A DNA stretch of 64,000 nucleotides from Datisca glomerata. Its lineage: Eukaryota > Streptophyta > Magnoliopsida > Cucurbitales > Datiscaceae. Shown here in pieces: positions 35,429 to 47,435 of the stretch. The stretch covers positions 680,905 to 744,904 of the forward strand of contig QANY01008646.1 of assembly GCA_003255025.1 (NCBI GenBank), in the 5' to 3' direction. The position numbers were made by a program, and so were the translations under genes. Position 1 is the stretch's first letter, and every line of letters starts with the position of its first letter. The notes under the pieces were generated by a model. That model made no database searches and was not told where the DNA came from. It saw nothing but the letters and a program-made list of their open reading frames with translations.

Positions 35429-38170
35429 TTATATGTGCTTGCCCCTCTTGTGACTCATTGGTTCCTTAGAGTTCGCTACCACCCCACTATTGTTACAGTA
35501 CAAGATCAGTGGCTTGTCCATATTTAAAACTATTTCCATATCAGTATAGAACTTTCTGAGCCATACCACTTCTTTCACAGCTTCACAAGCTGTTATATCT
35601 TCGCCTTCCATGGTGGAATCTGCAATGTTGGATTGTTTAATACTTCTTCAGACTACAACTCCTCCATCTAGCTTGAATATTGATCCAGACGTTGACTTTC
35701 AACTGTCTATGTCTAATTAAAAATCAGAATCAGTATATCTAGTGGGGTTCAGGTCTCCACCTGAATAACACGAACATAGTTCTCCTAAGATACTTGCAAA
35801 TGTGCTTTAGTGCAATCCAATGTTTCAAACTTGGATTCAATTGATAACGACTGATGATTGTCACTGCATAATAAATGTCCGGTCTCGTACACAATTTGGC
35901 ATACATGAGACTTTCAACTGCTGAAACATAGGGAACTTTTCTCATATCCTCTTCCTTCTAAGGTGTCTTAAGACATTGTTTATTGGAGAGGATAATTCCA
36001 TGAACGGTCGGTGGTTGATCTTTCTTGGAATTCTCCATAAAGAATTTCTCCAGCACCTAATTAATATAAGATGCTTGAGAAAGTGCTAAGAGTTTGTTCT
36101 TTATATCCCTTATGATTAGTATGCCCAGAATATAGCTCACTTCTCCCAAATATTTCATTTGGAATTTCTCAGATAACCACTTCTTTACCTTTGATAGAGT
36201 TTCTACATCATTCCTAATGAGTAGAATATCATCAACATAAAGATCTAAGAAAACCAATATCTCATCTTTGATGTATTTATAAACACATGCTTCGTCAACA
36301 TTTTGCTCGAAGCTATAAGAGTTTATAATCTCATCACAAGTAAGATTCTATGATCTAGATGCTTGCCCATTTTGTACGAACCTTTCTAGTTGCATCATAT
36401 AGATGCTTTCTTCAAAAGGGTCATTCAAAAAATTGTCTTGACATTCATTTGCCATATCTCATAGTCAAAACTAGCGGTTATGGACAAAAGGATGCAAATG
36501 GGTTTTAGCATGGCCACATGGAGAATGTCTGTTCATAATCGACTCACTCCCTTTGTGTATAACCATTGGCTACTATCCGTGCCTTGATAGTCTTTATTTT
36601 TTCATCTACACATCTTTTCTTCTTGAATATCCATTTACATCCAATGGGTCAGACGACATGTTCAGATGGATCTACAAGTTCCCAGACGAAATTGGAATAC
36701 ATAGATTCCATTTCTTGGTTCATGACATCTTGTCATTTCTCATTTTTAGGGATCATCCATTGCTTCTTCATATGATAGCGGATCATCCTTGTATGTGTTT
36801 GACACTAGGACATGTGTGTCTAGTTTGTAGCGAACTGATTGTCTCACAACCCTTCCACGACAATGTTGCACTGGGGTTCCTTTGCAGGAACTATGGTTTC
36901 TCTAGTTTGTCGTTTATCAGTAGAAATTGAATGTGATATGATCTCATCAGTCTCTAATTCCTCGAGAACTACTTTATTACAAGATTTGTAAATTTGCATA
37001 TAGTCATGCTCGGGGAAGGCAGCATTTGTCGACATAAACACATTTTGATCCTTTTGGCTAGAAAAAGTATCCACCTTTAGTCTCTGTAGCATAGCCTACG
37101 GATATGCATATCTCAGACCCTGAGTCGAACTTTCTGGTCTCAGGTCTAAGAATGTGAGTTGGACACTCACATATACGCAAATGACGTAAAATAGGTTTGG
37201 AGGCATTTCATAACTCTAAAGGCGTCTTACTTCCAGACTTAGAGGGCACTACATTCCAAATGTAAGTTGCCGTGTGTAGTGCATATCCCCAAAATATAAG
37301 TGACAATGATGAGTAGCTTAACATCGACCTAACCATATCCAATAAGATTCAGTTTCTCCTCTCTGCAACATCATTTTGCTGTGGTATTCCAGGTGCTATG
37401 AGTTAGGATAAGATTCCACACTCCAGAAAATAATCCTTGAATTATAAATCTAAGTATTCACCGCCTCGATCGGATCAAAAGGTTTTTAATGATTTACCTA
37501 ATTTTTTTTCAGCTTCAGCTTCGAAGTCTTTAAACTTTCCAAAAGTTTCAAACTTTCTTTACATTAGATAAGTATAATCATATCTTGAGTAATCGTCAAT
37601 AAAAATGACAAAATACTCATGCTCATCTCTAGCTTGTACATTGACCGGCCCGCAGACTTCGCTATGTACTAGCTCAAATGGTTCATTGACTCTTTAGCCA
37701 TTTTCTTTGAAATGTCACTTGGTCATTTTACCCTCTAGACATGATTCACAAACATGAAGAGTTTCAACATTTAGTTCTATCAAAGCACCATGTTTTGTTA
37801 ACATGTTTAACATATCTAGATTAATATGTCTCAACCTAAGATGCCAAATATATGTGTTATCATCATCGTGAGAAACTCTTTATCGTTTGTTACTTTTAGG
37901 TTTTGTTATTTTAAACAATTTAGAATTATTTAACGTCCATTCAGTCGGTTTAAGCATATACAACCTGTTTATAACTTTTGCATGATAAATATTAAATCAA
38001 TTCTTAGAAATAATAAACTATTTATTAATAAAAGAAACTTCAAATAATTGCTCTTGCAAAAATGAAAGAAATCAAATTTCTCAGAAGTCCAGGAATATAA
38101 TAAATATCGTTCAAAACTAAATAATTATATCCAAAAAGTAAATGGATTTATCTTGATTAGTAAATATTAA
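35429..38170 (-). pseudogene. Copia pol (protease end, integrase, RT, RNase H), broken
   Basis: Minus-strand fragments in domain order. A protease tail with YYIPGLLRNLISF lies near 38085. GAG-pre-integrase IWHLRLRHINLDMLNML lies near 37850. The integrase core includes GIPQQNDVAERRN near 37375. RT includes KARIVANGYTQRE near 36410 and LYVDDILLI at about 36245 (catalytic YVDD kept), with KMKYLGEVSYILGI-like sequence after it. The RT connection has SLMYAKLCTRPDIYYAV near 35905. RNase H has ACEAVKEVVWLRKFY near 35580 and ends NSKEPMSHKRGKHI at 35429. Multiple stops and frameshifts make it non-functional. The protease start is missing on this strand; it lies in the inverted block to the right. Confidence 0.85.
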
Positions 38171-38280
38171 ATTTTGTGTGTTTATTATGTTGCATTCGTG
38201 CATCACGTTTACTTTTCAAATTCTAGATATTTATCAATCATATAAAATCTTGTATGTTTTAAATTTCAGTTGTCATTATT

Positions 38281-39340
38281 ATGCCTACCATAGGCAACCA
38301 TGTTACTTCTTTACTCGCTCTCAAGAAATTGAATGACGATAATTTCATACGTTGGAAATCAAATATGAACTTAATGTTAATTTGTGAGAACCATAAGTTC
38401 GTTGTTATCGAGGAATGTGCTGAGAAGCCTGCTGCTAACGCCCCTAAGAATGTTAGGGACAAATGTGATGCTTGGATCATAACAAGACGAAGTGTTACAT
38501 GCTTGTGAGCATGAATGATATTATGAGAATCAAGCACGAAAGCGTGAAGACTGCCTATGAGATAATGGAATCTCTACCGATGATATTTGGGCAATAGTCT
38601 GATCAAAGTCGTCATGAGGCCACTAAGAGCTATATGACAATTAAGATGATATAGGATACTTTTGTGTGAGAACATGTTTTGATCGTGATCAACATAATGC
38701 ACGGGGCAGAAGTACATGGGATGACCATTGATGAGCGGACTCAAGTTAGCATTATGCTTGAGACTCTCACACCAGCTTTTTCTGCATTCACGATCAACTA
38801 TGTTATGAACAAGTTGCAATTCAACATGAATCAATTGTTGAATGTACTGCAGACTTTTGAGCCACTCAACCTGAGAATGATCAAAGAGGGCGAGGCACAT
38901 ATAGTCGAACAAAAGCCTTTTTCGACTGTTAAAAGTAACAAGATGAAGAAGATCAATGGAAAGGGAAAAGGTAAGAACAAGAAAGGGAATAAAATCAAGA
39001 CATCACCAAAAGTCAAGAAGAATAAAAAAGACAACAAGCTCAAAGGAAAATGTTTACATTACGGGGTTGAAGGTCATTAGGAGAGAAACTGAAACAAGTA
39101 TCTCTCCGAGCTGAAAAAGAAAGGTAAATATGATTTACTTGTACTTGAAGCTTGTTTAGTGGAATATGATTTGTCATCCTAGATACTTGATTCAGGAGCC
39201 GCTAACCATGTATGTTCTTCTTTGTAGATGTTTGATTTGTCAAGGGAGTTGGCTGATTGCAAGGTCATTTTGAGAGTTGACAGTAGTGTGCTCGTGTTAG
39301 CTAAAGCAAATGATTAATGTGCTGCCTTAGGGTCAGTCAG
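38281..39340 (+). pseudogene. Copia gag and protease start, inverted relative to pol
   Basis: Plus-strand gag starts at ATG 38281 (LLALKKLNDDNFIRWKSNMN, then CAEKPAANAPKNVRDKCDAW, UBN2/gag-type). It continues after stops through MTIDERTQVSIMLETLTPAF at about 38730 and a lysine-rich stretch at about 38940-39050. A zinc knuckle follows with the second cysteine lost (CLHYGVEGH then a stop). The protease motif ILDSGAANHVCSS lies near 39190. The match ends near 39340 at ALGSVRLTL, which is where the minus-strand pol at about 38150 takes over. So gag-PR and the rest of pol face each other across this junction. Confidence 0.8.
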
Positions 39341-41140
39341 ATTAACCTTAGACTGTCTATGAGACATTCTCATCCTTATTAATTAAAACTTAAAATATCT
39401 CATATTTTCTCTTTTAACAATAAGATATCACTTGTTTGGTCAAGTCACAACTATCCACATGAAAGCTTAATTGTGACTTTCTGAGTGTAACGGATTATTT
39501 CAGATTCCATGACTTGATTTAGAATATGCCGCTTAGGGTTGATCAAAACTAAACTACATCACTTCCTCCTATCTTCTTAAAAAGTCTAACGTTTGTATTG
39601 GTACAGCTTGAAACCTTCCTTAGGGGGTGAAAACAAAGCCATCTCAAAGCCCTCATCGTACCTCACAGTGTTGTACTAATAATGGAGATCGTATGTTACA
39701 TTAACGTGTTAACCTTCTCTCACTCACTATTTTAAGATTATGTGTTTCCATTTTTAACTAATTAATTAATTCTAAATTAATTACTAGTTAAAATAATAAC
39801 CCTATGAATATTTAATAATCAGTTATGTTAATCTTATTAGTCTAAGTTCATTTAACCTTCTAAAACGCCTAAGTCATAATTATGTAAACTTAGATTAACT
39901 AATTAATTATATTCATCAAACTTTAATAAAACTCTTTTACTAAAGTCGGTTATCCTAAATGTTATTATAGCCCTTAGTGTGATGTGATTACCAAGTTTTA
40001 ACTAATTAAAACCTAGCAGTTTACATGTAATTGATTTCATAAAATAATACATATAAATATATTAGGACATTCTTAATAAATCATGTTTCTACTAATGAGA
40101 TGTATGATTAAATAAAATTGTATGAGATTTTCATGTATGACATGTGATCGACTAATACATGAGCATGTTATCAAACATAACAATTATAATAATTATTTAA
40201 CAAATAAATAAAATAATAATGGACTTAGTCACTATTAGATATTTCTAAATTATAACCCTTGAAATAAAAAAATAACATTACAAAACAGACTTCAAGAATA
40301 CATATTTCTCAAATATTACTTTCTTATCCTGATGTTCATCTTCATAATTTTCAAGTTTTGAATAAAATTCCATTTAATTAAGAAAAACTATTTTTTTTCT
40401 TAATTAAAATTAATTTATATAATTATCCTTTTAAAATAGTTGACTTTGATTTAATCAAATAAATAATTTATTTCATTTAGTCAAACTTGGGTCAAACTCA
40501 ATCAACCTATTAATTTTTAATTTTATAAAATAATTAATATTTTTCATAAAATTAATAATTAATAATTTTCATAAAATTATAAACTAAAAATTAATTTTAA
40601 AATTTAAAAAAATAATTGATAGATTTAAGGTTATCATCAAACCCTATGGTGATAGGGTTAGTTGGTATAAGAGTTTGTGCGAAACTTCCCTTAAAGTGAC
40701 AACAGTTGACATTGACGACATGACTCTCTTATCGCCGCCCCTTCATCGCTGGGCAACGGAACAGTATTTTCCAAGTGAACAATAATTTTTTTGTGCATAA
40801 TAAATTTATGTCGTGAACAGTAAATTTTCATCGTGAACAGTAATCCCAATTGTGAACAGTAAATTTCGTTGTTCGGCTCGTGCATTCTTTGTCTTCTCGC
40901 ATTCAGAATAATTACAATAATATTCAAAATAAATTACAAAAATTCTTACGCCTCAAAACAGCTTACACAAGATCTAAAAAAATAAAAACAAAGTCTAACC
41001 CAATATTTATCATACAATTAATGATCCATTATTTTTCATACATTCCAAAAACATAACCATCCATTCATTAATATATATCTCACATTATATGAATAATGCA
41101 AGAAAATCCATACAACATTTAACATATAAATATATAAAGG
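39341..41140. other. Copia internal leader region, non-coding
   Basis: AT-rich sequence between the inverted gag block and the primer binding site. It would be the untranslated leader plus any gag start. A GAACAGTAA-like motif recurs about four times between 40757 and 40862. No protein motif was recognised on either strand. Confidence 0.5.
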
Positions 41141-41154
41141 CCGTTGTGATACCA
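41141..41154 (-). other. Copia primer binding site
   Basis: On the minus strand the LTR ends CCAACA, then after two bases comes TGGTATCACAACGG. This is close to TGGTATCAGAGC, the usual site pairing with the 3' end of initiator methionine tRNA in plant Copia elements. Its place next to the LTR sets the element's orientation. Confidence 0.75.
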
Positions 41155-41156
41155 CT

Positions 41157-43380
41157 TGTTGGTCATTGTGGCGCGCGCGCAGCGGAAACGTGTGGTGCGT
41201 GGCCATTTTTAAAAATTAATTTGTTATTAAAAATCAAATCTTTTAATAAAACAAAAAAGCGCAACGCTACGGTAACAAAAAAAAACTTTTTATTGAAAAC
41301 TCATTCAATCAGTCAGGATCCATTATATATTTATATGTTAAATTTATAACATACAAGGTTAGCAATCATATACCTCTCGTAGTCTAGATCAAACGTTCTC
41401 GTGAAACCAATCGATTATTCGTCCCCACAAAATTGTTCCAACGATTAGCAGACTCCTAGATCCACACCAAGATCTTCAAAGTCAATCTTCAACGCACTAG
41501 GACGTGTGTAGGCATGTAGAATATAACAAAGATATTTTTTCTGTCTCTAAATGTACTAAACACATGAGAAATGGAGTTCTATTAAGAATGACTTTTGTGA
41601 TATGATTTTCTAAAGAACGTGATGATTATTCTTTTAGAGATTTTGATTAACTCTTAATCATAAATTTTTTTTTTTTTGAAAATTGTGTTATTCTCTCAAC
41701 TTCTGATTGATGAACTGATTCTCTGTCAACTGATTGATTGATTGAATGAACTCATTCTCTCTCTTAGGCCACCAGAATCATATTTGTATATATTTTTTTA
41801 TAATGGCGTATCATATCTTTTGGGATAATTGAAATAATATTTAATTATAAAATTATCAATAGTAGTGGGACCCACTGTTATTGTGCACAATTGCAGTGCC
41901 ACATGACACTAAAATGTTGCACACCCACTACGGTATTGCCATGTGGCACTACGGTAGTCCATGTCAATCTCTGATACTCAATCAATGTTTGACATGTGGT
42001 AATTACTATGTATTAAATATTTATTTTAATCAAATTAAATATCTAGATATTTGTTAATTCAAAATTAACATATCTGATTATCCCTATCAACTAAATTATC
42101 TGTTATTTCATAAATAACATATTTAGTTTATCCAAATTCTTATCTAATAATAATTTAATTATTTAATTTCATAAATTAGATATTTAGTCTCACTTATCGA
42201 TAATTAAAAAATTTGATAATTATTTATATACATTAATTCTATAAATTATATTAATATTATATATATATAATTTAATTAATTAATTTTTAATTAGTTAATC
42301 GCACATAATTATCTCATAATTATTTACTTGCCTCAGATTACAAATTTATTTACAAGTCAGCCATTTTTTCATGTCTTAAAATATTAAAACCATAATCTGC
42401 GTAGTACATATGTGACGTGAAGACCATGAACCTATAATACTAAACTCCAATAAACCATATTATTAATTAAATTTTTTAATTAAATAATCTTATTTATTAA
42501 TTTCATTATTATTCCACTATAAATATGAAATTGCACTCTCAGCGATTATAGATTGTATTTACAGAGTATTCCCATGCAGTCTACTAATATAATCATTTCA
42601 CGTAATTCTATCCTTCAATTATTGGTTCATAAATTAGAACTGGTCAAAATTACCGTTTTACCCTTCTAATTACCTCTTGATCCTCAAGTACCATTAATCA
42701 ACTAGTGAATGGCTAATTTATAATCTTATTATAAATTTGAGCTCAATAAACATTCCGTTCTAGAATTAACACTTAAGGAAACCAATAGATGATCCGTTAG
42801 GGAAACTTGGATCCCAAATCTTGTAAGATCATGTTCTTAGCTATCATAACAGTGAATCTCCAAAACAAAAGTTATTACCATGTTTACTAAACTTTAACAA
42901 GTGAATCAAAAGATCTAGTAGACATGTATATGCGTTTATGACTACTAAGGATTCAGCCTGATCATCGAGTTGATGTGTATTAAATTATTATGATAAATGA
43001 CACGTTAATAAATATATTAATTCATATCGGCCCAAACATATATAATCTCATTATATAAAGTACATTCACTAAGATGTATATTCACATCAATGATCTGGAT
43101 CTAGATCACATGCATTCATAATACTTAGTGAACCGTACTAGCAACTATTCATTTAAGATTTCATACTTTAATATGTTGCTGATAACTTTATTCATTATCT
43201 ATGATCTTAATTCTCTCGTATCAATTCAATATCATAGTCTCATTAATGAATATGAAATTTTTAGATATTTATATAAATTATTTAACAATAATTTAAAAGA
43301 ACAATTATAAAAAAATTAATCTTTATTAATATTCATATTAAAATGTCAATACATATGTTTTGAGGGCATAACCCACAACA
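41157..43380 (-). repeat. Copia upstream (5') LTR
   Basis: A 2.2-kb copy without the hAT-like insertion. On the minus strand it starts TGTTGTGGGTTATGCC at 43380 and ends CCAACA at 41157. It keeps segments absent from the other LTR, for example about 42265-42470 and about 42680-42820, so the two copies differ by deletions as well as point changes. Confidence 0.82.
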
Positions 43381-43385
43381 CATTT

Positions 43386-44799
43386 TGCCCTCACCTTTTG
43401 AGTCTGGAGCATAACGATGGAGTCAGGAAGTATGTTCTAGAGGGAGCCATGAGCTTTTACCCAAAATTTTGTTTGTGCATTTAATTGAGTGCCAAGCATA
43501 TGCTATGGCGTTGTGGTCACCGAGCAGTGGAGTTGTGCCCAAATATCTAAGTATTTGATGTTGATCCACGATGGCGTCTTAGAGCATCTTATGTCTGATG
43601 TGAGCTTTTGTCAATTTACTCTTGGTAAAAAGGTTGTCATCTTGATCAATATTGAGCTTCTTCATGTAATAATGTATGTGATTCTTTCGGGACCAGAAGC
43701 TCCATGGTTCATATTTGTGCGAGTTGCTCCAAGTAATCATCGGGATCAAATCCCTTTGATTTTTATCTGACGGTCAGGCGGCTTGAGTTGATGATCATCA
43801 CAATTAAATTTTACACCTTTGTCTGAATGCATCATGAGGACTTTGTGTTAGGATTGAATTCCTTTGATCTGATGTAGGTGATGAGATGGCCAATCCGTTG
43901 GGATTGCTTCACTATGAAGTTGACTTGACGTTAAAGAGTCTTTTCAAGGACAAGATTTTTCTAAAATCCTATGTTGCATTCTCCTGTTGATTCGTTCTTG
44001 ACTATGAATTTAGAACATTACTTTGGCATCTCACGTCTCATGACGGATGGTGCAATTATTTCACACAATGGCATGCATCTCGAAGGTTTTCTTGCTATCT
44101 TGAGTTATTATTCAGAAACTAAGCTATGGCTAAAAAGCTGAAGGTTTTGATGCTCTAGTTGTTGACCCTTTCTCGTAACTTAATGTTTGGGTTTTTTTGT
44201 CTCCCCAAGTCACGTAGTGATTTGGTTTTCTGAGTCGTCCGTTGTTTTATCTGAAATTTATAGTGATTTTATAGGTAGCTTGGTACAAAGAGTGTTTTGA
44301 GCTAGCCTTAATGAGAACGGAGGATGTTTTAGTAGCTATGGGCGATGCCCCAATCATCATGCTATGAGTTTAACAATATTCTTGAGTTACTGAGGTCCTT
44401 AGCTTTTATATCCCCGGGATATCGACCAAATGTATCCCATTGAGTATTCGATCTTGTTGTTGACATGTTTGATTTGAACTACAATGCTTGCTCTATTTGA
44501 CCTCGTCGTTGCATCTTCGTGTGCTGACACGTCTACGGGCGTAAGTCATCAATGCTCACGCTTTCAAGCAATAGGTTTTGGATCATTCTTTTCCTTATTT
44601 ATTCAAATTACATTTGACGAATTCTTGATGGTGAAATCATTTGGAGTCATCTTCAGTAGAGTACCAAGACCCTTTTGTGGTTTGTGAGATTTTATTTAAT
44701 CTCGATACTGTAGTCATCAGTGTGACTTGGGGTGACATTTTCATTATTGTGATTTTAGGCACCATAATTGGGTAACTTCAGGTACCTTAAACATCTATG
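43386..44799. other. Unassigned repeat-like DNA
   Basis: Moderate-GC sequence unlike the AT-rich spacers, so probably transposon-derived. The plus frames at 43489-43770 and 44484-44687 have no motif I recognise, and the minus strand is broken. The block lies between the Copia element and Gypsy fragments and likely belongs to the same older Gypsy nest. Confidence 0.35.
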
Positions 44800-45055
44800 T
44801 GAAGTAGATTAATATAGTCATCTAGAAAACTTTGGGTATCTCAGCCATCTGTAAGACTTAAGGGTATCATAGTCATTTGTGAGACTTAGAGCATCATAAT
44901 CATCTGTGTGACTCCGGATCTCATAATCATCTGAGTGCAGGATGTAGCCATCTATTTGACTTCAGATCTCATAGTCATCTGAGTGACTTCAAATCTCATA
45001 GTCATCTGAGTGACGGTCGTAGTCATCTCTGTGACTTGAAATCTCAAGGGTTGTT
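44800..45055. repeat. Short tandem repeat, about 27-30 bp unit
   Basis: A CATAGTCATCTGAGTGACTT-like motif recurs about eight times with variable spacing (ATAATCATCTGTGTGACTCC, GTAGCCATCTATTTGACTTC and so on), most regular between 44930 and 45045. Copies are diverged. Confidence 0.7.
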
Positions 45056-45059
45056 AAAG

Positions 45060-45240
45060 ATGATAACCCAAATATCCTGATTAAGAGAATATTCTCCATA
45101 AATATCTCCATTTCTTATCAGAATAAGGAGGATGATACAATGAACCAGAACATTTGACTGATACAGAAAATCATTATAAATATATGGTGATCCTCATTTA
45201 ATGGTAAGTAATTCTCCACACTACTAACACTCTTTAAATA
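45060..45240. repeat. Inverted copy of the 31535-31740 repeat
   Basis: The reverse complement matches the left flank of the Copia element, including AGAATATTCTCCATAAATAT and TCTTATCAGAATAAGGAGGA. Similarity is high but has scattered changes. Confidence 0.7.
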
Positions 45241-45544
45241 CTCTACTGACTTAATAGTCGCAGTGCATTAGGTGGCCTCAATACCTCAAATTCCCCTTCA
45301 CAGGCCCAACACTTGTGCCTTTTACAGAAGACCCACATCAGGTACTCAAAGCCTATATTGCCAAGTTCTGAATGAACAAAAATGTCAGTGTAAATATGCA
45401 ATAAGTACAACATTTAATGGAAGATTTATTTGCATTATTATTTTTATTATTAAGCAATTTATTTGTGTATTATTTATATTTTATTTAATGTAATTAAATT
45501 GTAAAATATTCTTTAATTAATTTACACTATTTGATGTGCTTTTA

Positions 45545-45890
45545 ACGTAAGGAGAATAATGTAATTATTTGCATCAATATTATTTTATATCTCGAACATG
45601 AGGGAGCCTCAATATTGGGACTCAAACCACAAAGCTCGAATCTGCATTATTTTGAATTTTTATTTCCTCAAAATCAAGAGTCACATAGATGATTTCTATT
45701 AAAATTTTGAGGAGAATAATGCAATAACTATTATTTAGCATCTTGGACAGTTGCAAGTTTCAAGAGTCAGACGCAGACCACAAAGCTCGAATCCCGCATT
45801 ATTTTGAATTTTTATTCTCTAAAAAATAAGAATCACATTGATGATCTCTATTAAAATATTGAGGTACGTTATTTATTTTTCATACTCAAT
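45545..45890. repeat. Tandem duplication, about 165 bp unit
   Basis: Two diverged copies (about 45550-45720 and 45721-45890) share ACCACAAAGCTCGAATC, GCATTATTTTGAATTTTTAT and GATCTCTATTAAAATATTGAGG-like ends. AT-rich and non-coding. Confidence 0.65.
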
Positions 45891-46082
45891 TTTATTATTC
45901 TCTCTTGAAGAATATTCTTTAAAGCACTTTAATTTAGCATGAGCTCATTATAAGTGACGAGACCCTGAGACATAATAAAGTCTCAAAATCTCTTAATTAT
46001 ATTACCACTACACCTTAGCAACTAGAAAAAAAAATATGGTGTAAATCCCATAGGATTATATAAGTGTAGTTAAAACAGGAAA

Positions 46083-46532
46083 AATGCTCTTGCGAGAGAG
46101 TAAGCATGATTGTCAAGACCCGAGAGGTCACAGATTAAGCAAATGCTCGCACGAGAGAGCAAGTATGATTATCAAGACTCGAGAGGCCACAAATTATGCA
46201 AATACTCCCACGAGTGAGCAAACATGATTATCAAGATTAGAGAGGTCACTGATTACGCAAATGTTCTCACGAGAGAACGAGCATAATTATCAAAGACCCA
46301 AGAGGTCACAGATTATGCAAATGCTCCCACGAGAGAGAAAGTATGATTGTCAAGATCCAAAAGGTCACAGATTATGTAAATGCTCCCACGAGAGAGAAAG
46401 TATGATTGTCAAGACCCGAGAGGTCAAAGATTATGCAAATGCTCCCGCGAGAGAGCAAGCATAATTGTCGAGAGTCAAGATGTCATCGATGATACAAATA
46501 CTCCCAGCATAATTATCAACACCCGAGAGGTC
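46083..46532. repeat. 59-bp minisatellite, about 7.5 units
   Basis: Units start near 46083, 46142, 46201, 46260, 46320, 46379, 46438 and 46497 (last one partial). Consensus features are AATGCTCCCACGAGAGAG, AAGTATGATTGTCAAGACCC and GAGAGGTCACAGATTATGCA. Copies differ by 5-15 bases. The last GAGAGGTC runs straight into the coding sequence of a Gypsy RT fragment. Confidence 0.9.
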
Positions 46533-46533
46533 C

Positions 46534-47079
46534 ACTGCCCTGGCTGGATGGACAATGTGGTGGTGGTAAAGAAGAAGAATGGAATGTGGAGGATCTGTAT
46601 AGACTTCATAAACCTAATAAAGCATGCATGAAGGACAACTTCTCTATTCTGAAAATTAATCAATTTATGGATGCTACAACGGGGGCACAAGATGTTCAAT
46701 CTCATGGACACATACTCTGGGTAAAATCCGATACCCATGCATTACTCAGACGAAGAGAAGATATCATTTTTCTCTGAGATGAGGACTTAATGCTACAGAG
46801 TTATGCTGTTCGGACTGAAGTACACAGGAACCACCTATCAACATTTAGTCAATAAGACATTCTAAGAGTACTTGGAGAAAACTATGGAAGCGATAAGAAC
46901 TTCACATTCATTGAGATCCATTTTGCACAAACGAGAGAAGTTTGGTAGACTGATGAAGTGCGTTGTAGAGTTGGGAGAGTTTAACATATGATACAAACCT
47001 TGGACCACAATCAAGGCTCAAGCACTTGCTGACTTTGTGATAGAAACAACACCAGCCCAAGAGAATGAGGAGTCAGACC
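46534..47079 (+). pseudogene. Gypsy RT to RNase H remnant, internally deleted
   Basis: Plus-strand pieces: PGWMDNVVVVKKKNGMWRIC and IDFINLIKHA match the start of the Gypsy RT palm. CMKDNFSILKINQFMDAT follows in a shifted frame. Near 46930-47060 come VELGEFNI, YKPWTTIKAQALADFV and IETTPAQE, the RNase H/linker end typical of Gypsy. Most of the RT, including the YxDD site, and most of RNase H are deleted or unreadable. Frameshifts and stops are present. Confidence 0.75.
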
Positions 47080-47435
47080 GTACTTATAGAGGTGTTGTAT
47101 ACCTATCATTTTCTTGTATATCATATTTTTGTTATGTCGGGATAATGATCTCGGCTATCTTGTATAGCCACGATCCTAGATATGAAAGGACCTCAATCCT
47201 AGATATGAAAGGACCTCGATCATCCACGCGACCTCATTAGTGTAAGTATAAGTGAGGTCGTGTCCATCGCTCTGGTCGTTGAAGGTGCCTCGGTCATCAT
47301 AGTAACTTTGGTCATGGTGGAGTCTTCAGCTTGGACTTAATGTGAGTCCTCTCCTAGAATGGGATTATTAGAAATCGCTCGAAAATATTATTGAGTAAGT
47401 CTTAGCCTGAATGTTTTTTCTCCCCTACATAAATC
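47080..47435. mobile_element. Direct copy of the 31770-32100 repeat (LTR-like)
   Basis: Starts at CTTATAGAGGTGTTGTATAC directly after the RNase H remnant. Matches the left copy over about 340 bp with substitutions. It contains an internal doubling near 47170-47215 (CCTAGATATGAAAGGACCTC twice). Probably an LTR piece of the disrupted Gypsy element. Confidence 0.65.

Larger units (their letters stand above)
32106..43380 (-). mobile_element. Ty1/Copia LTR retrotransposon, degenerate
   Basis: An 11.3-kb element in minus orientation: upstream LTR 43380-41157, primer binding site 41154-41141, internal region, polypurine tract about 35264-35254, downstream LTR 35253-32106. CATTT lies at 32101-32105 and again at 43381-43385, a 5-bp target duplication. 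The pol order (protease, integrase, RT, RNase H) marks the Copia superfamily. Stops and frameshifts throughout mean it is not autonomous. LTR divergence by base changes and several indels of 100-200 bp indicates an old insertion. One internal block (gag plus the start of protease) is inverted, and the downstream LTR has an hAT-like insertion. Confidence 0.85.

Noticed and set aside
38831..39043. Minus-strand ORF rich in leucine and phenylalanine
   Set aside because: Reverse reading of the lysine-rich gag stretch.
46083..46532. CRISPR-like regular repeats
   Set aside because: The 59-bp units are contiguous with no unique spacers, are diverged, and lie in plant Gypsy sequence; it is a minisatellite.
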